Both the position numbers and the translations under genes were made by a program. From the NCBI RefSeq assembly GCF_010093595.1, contig NW_022985460.1, forward strand, positions 195,829-259,828: a stretch of DNA of 64,000 nt, given 5' to 3'. Positions 1-12,573 of this stretch are shown in pieces. The notes beneath the pieces were generated by a model, which was not told the DNA's origin, did not search any database, and saw nothing but the letters and a program-made list of their open reading frames with translations. The number at the start of each line of letters is the position of its first letter. The stretch's first letter is position 1. Source of the DNA: Mytilinidion resinicola. Lineage: Eukaryota > Ascomycota > Dothideomycetes > Mytilinidiales > Mytilinidiaceae.

Positions 1-208
1 GAAGTGTTTCCTCGTTCGACTTCAATAAATAGGCATGACATAGAGAACAAGGTTTGGAAAGAAGTTCTTAATCTGACCATGTTCGCCTTGCTATCAGGAT
101 CCCCACTTACTGGTATCAATGCACAAGACGCTTTTTCGCCGTCCCAAACACCATCATGCTAGACTCCATAACCCACAGAAATGCTTAGTGTTCTTTTCAA
201 CTTCCTCA

Positions 209-1951
209 TCACATCGTCCCTTTCCTCGCAAACCTCGCAAGCGCAGGCCCATACTCGACTTCCAAGCGCTTAACCCTCTCCTTTTCCCTACCCTTTTGTG
301 ATTCGAATGCCTCTTGCGCGCGAACCTTCTGCTCATCGATGACGTTCTTCTGTCCTCTCCTCCTCAAATGCTTCCTCAACGCACTATTTCTCCCCCGGCC
401 TCGCTCCTTCAGCTTCGTGATCTTATCCTCCGGCTTAGCATCCAGATCTTTCTCTTTCTTCTTCTGCTCGGCAGACGCCACATCGACGTTCCCGATGAAG
501 CTCGGGTCTAGAGAGATCATCTCCGGCTGTAACTTATTGAGCAGCGCGCGCACCTCACCCTCCTGTCGCTGCTTGACAGTCTCGTAGGGATTGGTGCCGA
601 ATTCCAATGCGTCGTAGTTCGGCTCACCAGCACCGGGGACGAGGATACTGCTGAAACCAGACGAATGCGATATCCCCAACACATCCTCAAACGGACAGTA
701 CTGAACGCGTGAGATCGCATGGCCTTCGCCGCCCCATTGCATGTACGGGCTAGGGACTTTCGGTCGAGGTGCTAACCCAAAGTCATCTTGCGCTTTAGTG
801 AAGAGGTCGGGTTTGAAGATCGAGACCTGGGTGCCCCATCCGACGGCGGTGAGGTCACGGTCGCTGATTGAGATAGTGGAGCCGGGCTGGCGGAGGTGGT
901 GCGTGTGGATTTCTTTGAACATGCGAATGTCCCAGACGGACATGCGGCGGTCTTGGCCGGTGGAGACCATGTATCGGCCGGATCGATCGACTGCGAGGGC
1001 TCGCACGGGGCCGTGGTTGGGTAGGAGTTTGACGAGTGGGGAGGTAGAGTTTGGGGACCAGAGCGTTACGGCGCCTTTCTGGTGACCGAGGTGCATGATT
1101 CCGTTCCAAGGGTTCTGGCAGAGGGCGGTTGTGGGACCGAGATGTGTGGGGAGTTCTGTGACCATTTGGCCGGTTGATGTGTCGGTATAGCGGAGGACGC
1201 CTGAGTTAGACTGAGGAACTTGTTAGCAATGCCCAAGACCAATGGAATCCGGTAGTAGAAGAATGGCGCTTACAGCTGTACATAGAAGGAAATGATAGGG
1301 CAGAAATTCCATATTTGTGACCTCAATATGCTTGGCCAACCTATGCAACTCCACACCGTCGTGCGCGTATATGTAGACATGCTTCTTCTGTGCCACCGCA
1401 AAAGACTGGTTGTTATGCAGCCACTTCGCATCCCTCACAGTCTCCCCAAGTTGTAGTTCGCAGCCCAGCTTCCCGCTCCGCCAGTCCATTGTCGCAACAT
1501 GACCTTTCCGGCTAGCAATCAACAGCTCCCTCCCATTCCGCGTATAGTTGCACACATCATAAGGCCCCAACCCTTCTAGCTTCAGCTCAAAGCCCTTCTT
1601 CGCCGTTTCAATTGCGACATCCTGCCGTATCTCGTCTTGCCGTACTTTGTAGGTTCGTTCAAGAGCGTGTTCAGGCTCGAGGAATCCGGAGGTGTGTTCG
1701 AGGAGGATTTCGGCATTCTTGGCTTGGAGGGTCGCATCGCGGTATTTGGTCTCCAGGGATTTGAGGTTTGCGCGCAGCTTCTTGTCTTTTACACTGCGCG
1801 TTCTAATATTTTTCCCGCGGCCATACGTGCTTTGGGCATCCTCGGTGTGCTTTTTGATCGCTTCTTTTTCTGCAGCCTCCGCGGGATTTATGCTCTTCGA
1901 TTTCCGCCGTGCGGGGGGAGCTGCTGGCGGCTCCGATGGCGTTATGTCCAT
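209..1951 (-). CDS. UTP7: U3 snoRNP / SSU processome WD40 protein Utp7 (WDR46 family)
   Basis: Two exons, 1951-1274 and 1210-209, with a 63-nt intron (GTAAGC donor, CTAAC branch); 559 aa. The N-terminal third is basic and helical (residues 1-130), followed by WD40 repeats, with recognisable stretches such as YDVCNYTRNGRELLIASRKG and HLGHQKGAVTLW, then a Lys/Arg-rich tail ending ALARFARKGTM, all typical of Utp7/WDR46. Known role of the family: nucleolar scaffold of the small-subunit processome, needed for 18S pre-rRNA cleavage. The ATG at 1951 (MDITPSEPP) is chosen because the open frame further upstream has no ATG. Length matches fungal homologues (about 550 aa). It is divergent from TSR1, another 40S assembly factor, with 415 bp between the start codons. 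Confidence 0.93.
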
Positions 1952-2366
1952 GATTGCTGGTGCGCAAGTTGGAGCTTGAGAATCGTGAGGTTTAATTTTT
2001 TGATTTGGCGTCGGCTTGCCCTCGGGCGGGAACGTAAAGTGGCAGTCCAGCACGGTTTGAGGTAGCCTGGAGCTTTATCAAACTATTTATTCACAAGTTT
2101 TGATAGTGTCCCTAAGAACATCAAGTAGCACCAGGCAAGCGTATACAGGCACAGACAGAGTGTGTTCATCAAGGATAGGAGATTTTTTATCAAGACCACG
2201 AGTTCGTAGACTGCCACTTTTTGTTCAAGGGAGCTTATCGATAAGCTCATCCATCCCCCACTGAGATTTTTCCGCCCGCTGTCAAAACTCAACAACACGA
2301 CCATCCTCTCCCAAAAGTCTAGCCAACCTGGCGAGTATACCGTTCAGATTCAAGGCCGGTGGCAGC
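1952..2366. promoter_or_regulatory. Shared divergent promoter region of UTP7 and TSR1
   Basis: 415 bp separate the two start codons of divergently transcribed ribosome-biogenesis genes. I see no long open frame belonging to another gene. Joint control is inferred from position and shared pathway only; no specific factor site was identified. Confidence 0.5.
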
Positions 2367-5038
2367 ATGGCGCCTATTGACCACCACCACCGGAGCACGA
2401 CGAAGGCGATCCAGAAGGGATTCAAGTCTCGACATGCCTCGAAAAGTGCATTGAGGGATCGGTCGAAAGGTTCGTGCTCGATGTTCCTCTCCTCATTCGT
2501 CGAAAGAAACCCAGAGGGTACAATGAGCGTGTAGAAACTTGTGCTAATTGACTCTGACGACAGGTAAAATTGAGGCCGAGAAAGGCGTACGAAAGACGCC
2601 ACACCAACAAGTCATGTCCAAACTCGACCGACGGAACCAAGCGAAGCAGAAGCGCCTCACGAACCATAGCGAACACCTCAAGGCCACCGGTGTGTTCTCC
2701 GGACGAGATGGTGCGCCCCGAATTGTTGCGATCGTACCTCTGTGCGCGAACCTCTCGTCGGCTGCCGCCGTCCGAAGTCTGAACTTGGGCGTAGACTTAG
2801 AAGTGGAGGTGCCAGAGGAGGGCTGGGTACGGACAAACATCGAGCGATTCAAGCAGAAGGTAGCATACATAATGGTGAAGAGGGATCTTCTAGCTGCTCT
2901 TGACGCTTGCAGAATTGCAGACTATGTGGTCTTTGTGCTCTCGCCGGGGGAAGAGGTGGATGCGGAAGGAGAGCACCTTCTTAGGGCAATAGAGAGTCAG
3001 GGATTGTCGAATTGTTTCACGGTAGTTCAGGGGTTAGATGCTGTCGAACCGCCAAAACGGAGGACACAAATCGCTACCTCGCTACTTTCATATATCAATC
3101 ATTTCCTACCTGCGATAGAGAAGGTCTTTTCCTTGGATTCTCGACAAGAATCTGCCAACCTAGTACGGTCTCTCTGCACCACGATACCGAAAGGAATTAG
3201 TTGGAGGGAACAACGGTCGTGGATGATGGTAGAGGATGTTCAATGGCAAGGCGGAAAGTCTGCTATGACCGATGGTGCAACAGGAGAGGTGGTTCTGACT
3301 GGCGTAGTAAGGGGGAGGGGTCTGAACGCAGACAAATTAGTGACTGTTGGAGACTGGGGTGATTTCCAGGTCGATAAGATCACTGCAGCACCACTGGCAT
3401 CAAAAAAGCGTAACGGCGAGGTGGAGATGGAGGATGCGGAACCAGCTTTGCTACAGGAGCCCACAGCTGATCAAGAAGGTCTAGAAGAGCTAGCACCAGA
3501 AGAGGCGGTAATGGAAGATGCATCGAACTACCCTATGTCGATTGCACCATCCGAGAAGAAAGGAGTTTTACTTGACGATCACCATTATTTCTCGGACGAG
3601 TATGAAGATATTGCCTATGGGCAGAAGCCGAAACGACTCCCAAAGGGAACATCGAAATATCAATCAGCTTGGTATTTGGATGATGTTTCGGACTCTGGGT
3701 CAGATTTGGAGGACGCCGAAGAAGATGAAGAAGGCGATTTCAACATGGAGGGCACAGCAAATCCCGCCGATGGTGTTGAGGGAATGGATCCCAATGGACC
3801 AGAACCTACTGAAGGCGCTCCGACAACATATGCACAGTCGGAGATGTTTTTAGATCCCTCTCCAGAGGATGAGGCTGAACAGCTAGCCGAGTACCGAAGG
3901 ACGCGGAAAGATGAAGCTGAGGAGGATCTTGAGTTCCCAGACGAGATTGAACTTCCTCCAAATGTTCTTGCCAGAGAGCGTCTGGCCAGGTACAGAGGAT
4001 TGAAGGTACATTGCCAGCCTAATTATCTTCTAAGCCAGACCTCGGAAATGCTAATATCTGAATTAGAGCTTGCGGACCAGTCACTGGGAGACTGATGAAG
4101 ACAAGCCGCATGAACCCTCAGAATGGCCACGTCTCTTGGAGGTGAAGGACTTCAAAGGAGCTGTAAAGAAGGTGCTACGAGAAACCTTGGTCGGAGGTGT
4201 GGCGCCTGGCACTCGTGTCAATGTTCATCTCAAAAATGTACCGCTGTCATTCCAGCATTCGTACAACCCTTCTCGTATTCTGTCAATGTTCTCGCTTCTC
4301 CGACACGAGCATAAGCGCACTGTAGGTCCTTAGTACATCTCCATTCTACAGTTGTAGACACTAACAATACCTCTATAGTCTATCAACTACAGCATAACCC
4401 TAAGCTCCAGCTACCCGGTCCCGGTCAAGTCGAAAACCGAGTTCGTAGTCCAATGTGGACCACGAAGAATGGTCATCAAGCCCATCTTTTCAGCAGCGGG
4501 CAACTCGCCCAACGACGTCCACAAATTCGACCGCTACCTCCATCCTGGTCGGAACGCCATTGCTTCTTTCATAGGGCCATTAACATGGGGTTCAGTTCCT
4601 GCACTATACTTTGAGCGAGTCGTCCCATCAGACCCAGAAGATGTTACACCGCAATCACTCAACCTAGTTGCGACTGGAACATCACTCGCGCCATCCACAA
4701 ACAGAGTCGTCACCAAACGGATCATTCTCACTGGACATCCATACAAGATCCACAAGAAGCTGGTAACTGTGCGGTACATGTTCTTCAACTCGGAGGACGT
4801 GGCGTGGTTCAAAGCACTGCAACTTTGGACGAAGAGGGGTAGGAGCGGCTTTATTCGTGAAAGTCTGGGTACGCATGGGTACTTCAAGGTAAGACATGCT
4901 CCTAACAGTTGGCAAACTTGAATTATACTAATGTTGAAACAGGCCACTTTCGATGGGAAGATCAATCCTCTGGATGCAGTCGCTTGCTCGCTGTACAAAC
5001 GGGTCTGGCCAAGGTCTTCAGCGCCGTTCCAAGAGTAG
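2367..5038 (+). CDS. TSR1: Ribosome biogenesis GTPase-like protein Tsr1 (BMS1/TSR1 family)
   Basis: Five exons: 2367-2469, 2564-4005, 4067-4321, 4379-4888, 4943-5038; 801 aa, the normal Tsr1 size. Exon 1 encodes the conserved start with [20 protein letters not shown], joined to [11 protein letters not shown]. The GTPase-like domain lacks good nucleotide-binding motifs (as known for Tsr1), followed by an acidic middle region (about 290-440), the AREERLxRYRGLKSLRTS-type junction across intron 2, and a C-terminal domain with [21 protein letters not shown] and [14 protein letters not shown] at the end. Known role: late cytoplasmic maturation of pre-40S particles. All four introns are 54-94 nt with canonical ends. 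The first methionine at 2367 is preferred over the longest unspliced frame because it completes the conserved N terminus. Confidence 0.95.
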
Positions 5039-5759
5039 GGGTCTTGTTTGATTGGAGGGGTGTTTTCGGCGCTTGTTGATAAATTAGGCTGGTTGCGGAT
5101 GCTCCCGGGGGCTCCGATTACGAGAGATGATAGCTGCTTCACGCATTATGAAGATGTCATACACTTGAGGAGACCATAAATTGGTGGAATTTACCCCGGA
5201 ATAGATCCAGATGTGTTCCGTCTTTGATCTGGCATAGCATACTCCGTTCCGCTAGCCATATACCGTTCTGTGCGAACGATGGTAGCAGCCATTCCAACAT
5301 GTATTTCCGTGCCCCTCTGAACCCTGATCGGATATAACGCGTGGGCCGGACCGTTCCCAAGCACGCCAAGCTGAGCCCTTGTCAATTCCGCATCCAGCAC
5401 GGATCACTCCAAGGCTTGATTTTCCTTGGCATTGCTTGTTTCCCCAGGCCCTGCAACTCTCCACAAAATCCAGATTCCTGCCAAAGCGCGTCATAACCCG
5501 TGTGGCCGCACTGAATGGGAGCCCGCCCTGATTGGGAGCCCGCCCTGATTGGGAGCCCGCCCATGACGTCCTCACCACGTGTATTGCGCGGCCCTTGACA
5601 GCACGGCCAGTCGGGCCCGCTTACACAGGCTGTCTTTCTCACCTTTGCGCGCTTAGAAACGGTAGGCGGCGCGTACCTGAGACCTGGAAGCGTGTAGAGT
5701 AGTCACTTTATTTGCTCTGGTCTGGTAGTCAGAGCTTACCGCCGCGAGAAAGCTTACAG
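5039..5759. other. Intergenic region TSR1 to phospholipase D-like gene
   Basis: About 720 bp without a convincing gene. Several open frames on the minus strand overlap each other and match no family I know. It contains the short tandem repeat listed separately and the promoter of the downstream gene. Confidence 0.5.
5516..5562. repeat. 17-bp GC-rich tandem repeat, 2.8 copies
   Basis: The unit TGGGAGCCCGCCCTGAT occurs at 5516 and 5533, and again partially from 5550 to 5562. It lies about 200 bp upstream of the phospholipase D-like start codon, so it may be in that promoter. Confidence 0.8.
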
Positions 5760-8059
5760 ATGTCCCACCTCCCCGGTTTCCCCGAGACGTTCTCGTCCAA
5801 TCCCCTTCACTCGAGCCCCAAGATTGCCGTCCTCACGTTCTTCACCCTCGCTGCATCTACAGCGCTGTACATCTGGCACCTCCAGCCCTGGGTCCCCCGC
5901 GCCGCCATGGCGACCCACATCTCAGAGAAGGTGTACAACTACTGCACCGACCGCGCCTCCGTGTCCGCCGCGTACGCCCGCGCGCCCGACACCCCGCCGG
6001 GGAAGATCGCAGCGACGCTCTACGGGCCTGGTGGTGCGACGGGCGACAGGAATGTGTCGGTGCTCGAGCCCAAGGCGTCCAAGGACCGCGCGCCCGCGAC
6101 GCCCGAGGACCTCGAGCGCGCGTACCAGTGCGGCAGATTTGGGGACACGCGGCCCAGCGAGCTGTTCCTCCGCGCGTACCACGATGCGCTGCTGACGCTG
6201 GAGCACGATCCGTTGATGGGGTGTGTGAGCCCGAGTTTGATGGGCAGCAGGGGGTGTCTTCCGTTGAGTATTGTGGGGAGCATTGTGGATGTTTGTCGGC
6301 ATATGAGTAATTTGATTGCAAGGGCGGAGAGAGAGGTGTTTCTGGCCACGAACTTTTGTATGTGTGTTGAGTGGGAGCGAGTGGGGGTTGGATGGGGCTA
6401 ATAGTGTGCAGGGTTGAGCTCGGAGAGTTCGTTGCTCATTTGTGATGCGGTTAGGGAGTTGAGTCGGAGGGCGGGGGGGAGGGGGGTTAAGGCGGTGGTG
6501 AAGATTATCTATGATCGGGGGCATATTAAACAGGTGAGTGGCGTTTCTACGAGGAAGTAGAAGAAAAGAAGCTGACAGTAAAACAGTTGGTAGACAACCA
6601 CACCCTAGTACCAGAAGAGTCGTATAGCAGCAAGGCGGTCAATATGCCGCATCCGCTAGAGATCCCAAACGTCGACTTGCAGGTCATGAACTACCATCGG
6701 CCCATGTTGGGAACTTTCCACTCCAAGTTCATGGTCGTAGATCGGAAGATTGCAATCATCAGCTCGAACAATATCCAGAGTAACGACAATTGCGAGATGG
6801 CCACGCACTTGGAAGGGCCGATTGTCGACTCGTTCTACGATCTTTGCTTGATTTCGTGGGATAAGAAGCTAGACCCGCCGTTACCACTGCACAATAAGCC
6901 GAATACCGAGGGAGAGTATCCGACGTTCCAATTGGAGAGCTTCTTGAGTTTGTTCGATTCAGAAGGTAAGGTTCGCACGGCGAATGGAAACGTCAACGTG
7001 CGGAAGTCAGATGGCACCGAGACTCAGAATATAGAGCGAGAAAAGACACATACGGGTCCTGATCCGCACTGGGACGATTCCATTGCGGATGAGATCGCGC
7101 GAGTACAGTCTGGGTTGTCAGTACGAGGTAATGAGAAGAAGATGGATCGCGTAGCGATACATCTGAGTAAGTAATCTGGGCATGCGAAGAAAACAAAAGC
7201 TAACAGACGCGCATAGACGAAGCCACCCACCTAGACCTGAAAGCGACAGCTCCCGAGTGCGATCCGGCAGAAGACATGACACCGCTGATACCACACGCAC
7301 CTCACGAGCCGTTCCCGATCGCTCTAGTAAACAGGAAACCATGGGGCGCTCCAAATCACGCCTGCGTAAACACTCCGCAAAACGAAGCCTGGCTATCATG
7401 TATCCGGAACGCCAAATCCAGCGTCTTCATCCAGACACCCAATCTCAACGCCGAGCCGCTCCTCCCAGAGCTCCTAGCCGCATGCCGGAGAGGCATAACC
7501 GTGGTATACTACGTCTGTCTCGGCTACAACGACGCTGGCGAGCTTCTGCCCTTCCAAGGCGGGACGAACGAGATGGTTTCTAGCAAGCTCTATGCGGGCC
7601 TCGAGAAAGACGAGAGGAAAAACTTGCATGTTCATTTCTATGTTGGTAAAGACCAGACGAAACCGATTCATAATAAGTTCAAGAAGCGGAGTTGTCATAG
7701 TAAGATCCCCCTCCACTTTTCAGATATATAATTCTAACATTGCAAAAGTCAAGCTGATGGTTGTGGACGAGTACGTCGGCATCCAAGGCAACGGCAACCA
7801 GGACACGCAATCCTGGTATCATTCGCAAGAAGCGAATATCATGATCGACTCCCCGACGATCTGCAAAGCGTGGCTCGATGGCATTCGGAGGAACCAGAAT
7901 ACGCATCTCTACGGCGCGGTGTCGCAAGAGGATGGTGTGTGGAGAGATGAGAATGGCAAGGAGGCGGAGGGCGCTATTGGCAAGAACCCTGGGAAGTTTG
8001 CATGGGCGACGGGTATTGTGGGGGCGATTGAGAGGGTCAGGGGAGCTGGAGGGTTTTGA
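5760..8059 (+). CDS. Phospholipase D superfamily protein with two HKD motifs, membrane-anchored
   Basis: Five exons: 5760-6357, 6412-6533, 6587-7166, 7217-7699, 7749-8059; 697 aa. A hydrophobic segment near residues 21-38 (AVLTFFTLAASTALYIW) suggests an N-terminal membrane anchor. The first HKD motif is HSKFMVVD followed by SSNN. The second, HIKLMVVD followed by GNGNQDTQSW, is cut by a 49-nt intron (7700-7748) inside the catalytic histidine-lysine stretch. Two HxKxxxxD motifs make an intact catalytic core expected for phosphodiester hydrolysis or phosphatidyl transfer. The layout resembles the bacterial-type cardiolipin synthase/PLD-nuclease class more than Spo14, since there are no PX/PH domains. 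Substrate cannot be told from sequence. The ATG at 5760 (MSHLPGF) is the first in frame. Confidence 0.85.
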
Positions 8060-11000
8060 GATGGTTATGGGAAAGATATCCGGGGGTGTTCTTCTAGGAG
8101 TTATTTGCTAGAAATGATTGAAAATGGCTGGGCTCTGCGAATGGAATTCACGAGATACTAGCCTTTCATGCTTCAAACCTCAACTTCGGCGCAAATATTG
8201 CCTCTTAGAGCTAAAAGACGATCTTGAAGCATAGATATCGATCATTAAATTTCCATCTTGCATCTAAGTAATGATAGAGTGGCGTGTACGCAGACGAAGG
8301 AATTCAGCACGTCATCAAAGACAATCTCCTGGACAGGCAGGTCTTGGCCTTTGAAAGGTGTCGAGCACCGAAAAGAGACCCAACCCACCGACGTCCCAAG
8401 GTTTGAGCTCACCCGGACTGCTTTTGCCCTTAAGACTCGACGTCTGATTGGACGAGCTGCTCCACATTCACGAGATGGGGAAAGGAGGTCTTTCTTTTCG
8501 TGCTCGGCGAGGTAGGAAAGCAATATCTTTGCGGGCGGCCTAGGAGTAATGAGTCGTGAATAGTTTGCTGTGTACTTGATCAAGCAATGCGCTGCTATAC
8601 TCTTGTGCTAGACGTTGAAATGAAAGCGGCGTGTAGAAGGATAGATGTGTAATGTGGAGAACTTATCTTAGAGATGAGACGATGTTGGCCCAAGCGTCGA
8701 GAGGTTGTGGAGAATGGCCAACTTCATCTGATCCACCATCGCCCATCTTTATCACAATCTATCCCTCTCATCTTCTAACCCCCATCAAACCCCCTTAAGT
8801 ACTGCATAAGCGCTAAATAATGATTTCTGCGGCAGATCGGAATGTCAGTGGCTTCTCTTCCAGTCATAGAGTAAAAGTAAGGAATTCGTATTACTATGCG
8901 CGGATATACGCAGGAAACCATGCATAAGACCGAAAGCCCGCACTTTCTCGTGTTTCCAGGCTGTTTGGAGATTTCTGATTTCCAAGGCATAAAAAGTCTC
9001 GTTTGTTCATGACTGCACGCGACGTGGGCTAGAATACCTTCGTACCCACGGGACCCACCTCCGCCAGAGCGGAACTTCGGCCGGTTGGCGGAGTGCTTGC
9101 TTGCATTCATTGGAAAACGTCGCCTCAGTTGGTTTCTGTACTCGAGTTCGTATTTGGGCGAGATGGGCGACAGTGAGTCAAACTTAATAGTGGATGGATG
9201 CCGGATTATATATACCGATGGGTCCGATAGTAGATGGGGGATCATAATCCTGAATGGTAGAGCTTGCAAGGATGAGGGAGAGTCAGTACTGTGGTCCATG
9301 GCTCGTACTGAGAATAGCTGTCTGGCCACCTATGTGTCCTATATTGTACGGTTTGGCGCGCGCTATATAATCTCGTCTGCCCCTGACTTTCGTCCTTAGC
9401 TTGGAGGGGAATGGTGATAAGAGGACGGTTTAAGGAAGACGAAGAAGGTGAAGGGATACGAAGGGGTAAAGGAAGACGAAGGAGGTAGAGGATGGCCTGA
9501 GTGGGATTAAGGATGGCTTGGATGGGGTGGAGGAAGCTTGAAAGGAATACGGAAGGGATAAGGAAGGCTTGAAGGAGGTTAAGGAAGACTTGAATGTGGT
9601 GAAGGATGGCTTGAAAGGGGTTAAGGATGGCTCAGAGGGGTTCAGGATGACTTGGAGGCGATTAAGGATATGGAGATACCGGGAGGTGGTGAAAGTCCCC
9701 TGCTGCGATAGCGAAGGATGGTGGCTTGTGTCTTCTGCTATTTATGTAAGTACACACATGTCTTCTTTCTATTGGGAACATTGCTAATTCAACCGTTGAC
9801 AGATTAAGGGACGAGGAATGCGAAACGGGTTTGAAGTTGCTATAGATTATAAACGACGATGTGGTCAGCGGGAAGTTGACGCCGCCTTACTTCTGGCTTT
9901 CTTAAACAAGGTTATGGTATAAAGTTCTCCCCAAAGAGGCGTTGAAGTGAGTGGCCGATGCTAAACGATGTTGTTGGCGATTTTGGTATCCTTTGGCTCT
10001 TTGAAACGCTGGTAACGGATACGCATTGTCATCTTCAACAGGAAATCTTGAAGCGGGTGACAGCGTCAACCCATGCTTAATCCCAAATGAAGTATGCTTG
10101 GACTACTAGATCGATATAGGTGTGCTTTGAGCGAATGACCTCTTTAGTCTACCATTGTGATGAGTAAAATATCTTGGGATGGTCTGAGCTTTGAGTAGCT
10201 CTTGAGATTCGCCAACTTCATCCAATCCACCATGCCTGTTTCCTTCATATCCCATCCTTCTCATCTGTCCGACGTTCCTAGATTTCCTAAACTACCGTGT
10301 ACGTACTAGACAACGTTCTTCATGGCAGATTGATGTGACACTTCGTTGAAAAGACGCGATCTAGGACCGCGGGTACGCGCATCTCAAGTATGAGATGAAA
10401 CACCCGCATGAAGTTGCAGTTGCTTGCCTAGGTCTTTTCGGGCTACCTTGGAATTTTGGAAAGAGTTGGTTCTGCGATGAAGGGGCAAGACACGGTTCTC
10501 GCGCTTGATAAGGGAGGCTGGCGGAGGGCATCCAAATGACAGTTGGAGTCGAGATCGGCCTTTCCAGCGCTTCTGTTAGAGACGACATAGCTCTCGTAGT
10601 CTTCCCCAAGGCTTTTGTCGTGTCCGGCAGCAATATGCGTAAGACTTTTAATAGTACCATAACCTCTGGTAGATGATTCCTCGTTGGTTACGAAGGGAAC
10701 GATGCCTGGGGATGTATTAGGTGATAAATATGGTTCCAACCTCACGCTTCTTCATCTTGAGCCAATTCCACGAGGTTCTCTTGAGAGTCTCTTTTGTCGG
10801 TCCGTGTCTCCTTCCGGTCGCGGCTGCCTCACGGGCCTTCCGCTCTCTGTTCTTCAACCTCACGTCACCGCCCCTCTCTCTCCTCCACCCCACCAGCCAT
10901 CCATTATTCAATTGCCTCTTCACTTCACCAACCCAGACCGCCTTATCTTCCGATTGAGGCCGAGAGTCGGAGCACAAGGCAGCAAGCCGTCGGCCTTTTG

Positions 11001-11185
11001 CAGCGACGGTAGCTAGTCATTCGCCTGACCTTGTCGGCCAATCAGCCAACCGCAGATATATAAACATCTGCCTCCATCTCTCGAACTTCGCTGCTCCACC
11101 TCACTTCCACTTACATCAGCATCCTGTGGCCACCGCCTACCCTCATTGAGAACACTCTACCTCCATCACTCACCACACCCCAACC
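8060..11185. other. Gene-poor intergenic region
   Basis: About 3.1 kb with no gene I can support. Open frames such as 8775-9329 (-) and 9085-9399 (+) overlap on opposite strands and lack recognisable domains. A diverged duplicated segment is visible: the string around CCAACTTCATC..ATCCACCAT occurs near 8716-8775 and again near 10206-10270, both followed by pyrimidine-rich DNA. The last 300 bp before the Stc1 gene is CT-rich, as in fungal promoters. Confidence 0.5.
9410..9680. repeat. Degenerate purine-rich minisatellite
   Basis: Imperfect units built from GGAAGACGAAGG, AAGGATGGCTTGAA and GGGGTTAAGGA follow one another with a spacing of about 20-27 bp. Nearly all pyrimidines are on the other strand, so the + strand is strongly GA-rich. 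No protein is credible here. Confidence 0.65.
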
Positions 11186-12573
11186 ATGGGTAAGAATCGT
11201 GGTTGGAATCAGAGCACTGGAGGCTGGGGAAGCTACGGTGCCGCACAGTAAGTTGTCACCAGCTCAACGGTCGATATCTGGGAAGTTTGAGTGGCTAACA
11301 GTCCCTACAAAGGCTCAAGCAAGTCAAGATCCCAGAGATGTAAGTTATCTTTACTTTCCTACACCTTCGCGAAGTTGCAGATTCCCTCTCCGGACTGGCA
11401 AGGCTCCGGGACTGAAGTTCGCAACTGGAGCCAATTACCTCTACGGCTTCGGTTTCATGTGCGAGCTGCTAATCACTTCTAACAGGCTGAAGTGTGGTCG
11501 GTGCAATAAGAATAAGCACCAGCCGCAGTTCTCGTCCAAGCAGCTTGCTGAGTATCGCGCCAAGCTCCTTGATGGCTATCGCAATCCCTCGGTCAATTGC
11601 CGCGTCTGCTCCGGTGGCCAGGTCGTGGAGCTGTCTTGCATTGAGTGCGGCAAGACTAAAGGGCTCGAGGAGTTCGCAAAGGCCCAGCGCTCCAACCCAG
11701 ACCGTGCTGTAAGTAAATTCTTTCAAGCGCTTGAAGTGGCGAGGCTAACATGTCGTCTCCCTAGAAATGCATGGCGTGCATGGAGAAGCATCTGGCTCTC
11801 ACCCCGATCGACGAAGATCGCTACGAAGCCCCAGAGAGCACCCCGGTCTCGAAGGTAATCGCGGAAGAGGCGGCCAACTTGGAGTACTACGACAGTGCAT
11901 ATGGTAGCAGCTCTCTAGCCTCCGAGAATGTAAGTGTGACATAGGCCTGATACAACACCAGAATAATGCGCAACAGAGACTGACGTGGGATAGGGCGATA
12001 CATCTTATGGCGGAGGCGTCGCCCTTGACCAAGAACTGGAGAAATTGAAGCTCGCTTCATCACGCTCCGGCACCACGGAAGATGGATATGCTGCTGCTAG
12101 ACCTATCAACCCTTGGGTCGGATATGACTCTTCAGACACTGGGCTTGGAAGCTCTGTTGCTGGCATGCCCATGGCGGCGAAGGAGGAGGAGGACGAGTGG
12201 AAGATTGCTAAGGGAAAGTCTTCTCGCGCCACCTCTTCCTTGCGGAGCAAGACTCCTTCGACGGGCTTCTCCTCCGGTGGATTCGACCCCACCAAATACG
12301 GACACCCTGCTGGGCGTGGTTCAACTACCGGGTCGTCTGTCGCTGGGTCTGTTCATTCCGCTGCCACCCAGCGCACCGTCAATGCGGGTGGAAGCAAGTT
12401 CGCCAAGATCAAGGCCTATGTGAGTCTGGCGTGGACTGCGATGTTGAGCTGTACTGATCAATTACTAGAGACCTCCCACCCCAGAGCCCGAAGTCTGGAA
12501 GTCCGATGACGAGGACGAGGACGAGGACGACGGAGGCGATCACAGTGATAGCGATGACGATGTACGGTTCTAG
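11186..12573 (+). CDS. Stc1-domain zinc-binding protein (RNAi-heterochromatin linker family)
   Basis: Six exons: 11186-11247, 11313-11339 (27-nt micro-exon), 11486-11708, 11765-11929, 11994-12419, 12469-12573; 335 aa. The Stc1 domain covers about residues 30-120, with Cys pairs in LKCGRCNKNK, CRVCSGG, SCIECGK and KCMACMEKH, and the FSSKQL motif typical of the family. In Schizosaccharomyces pombe Stc1 is a LIM-like protein that links the RITS/Argonaute complex to the Clr4 methyltransferase complex. The rest is a low-complexity tail ending in an acidic Asp/Glu stretch. The micro-exon was placed because it alone joins the frames (..IPEM-LKCGRC). Whether it acts in heterochromatin in this fungus is inference. 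Confidence 0.85.

Noticed and set aside
8775..9329. 184-codon minus-strand frame in the gap before the Stc1 gene
   Set aside because: No domain, overlapped by an equally good + frame, and its start is not supported by context.
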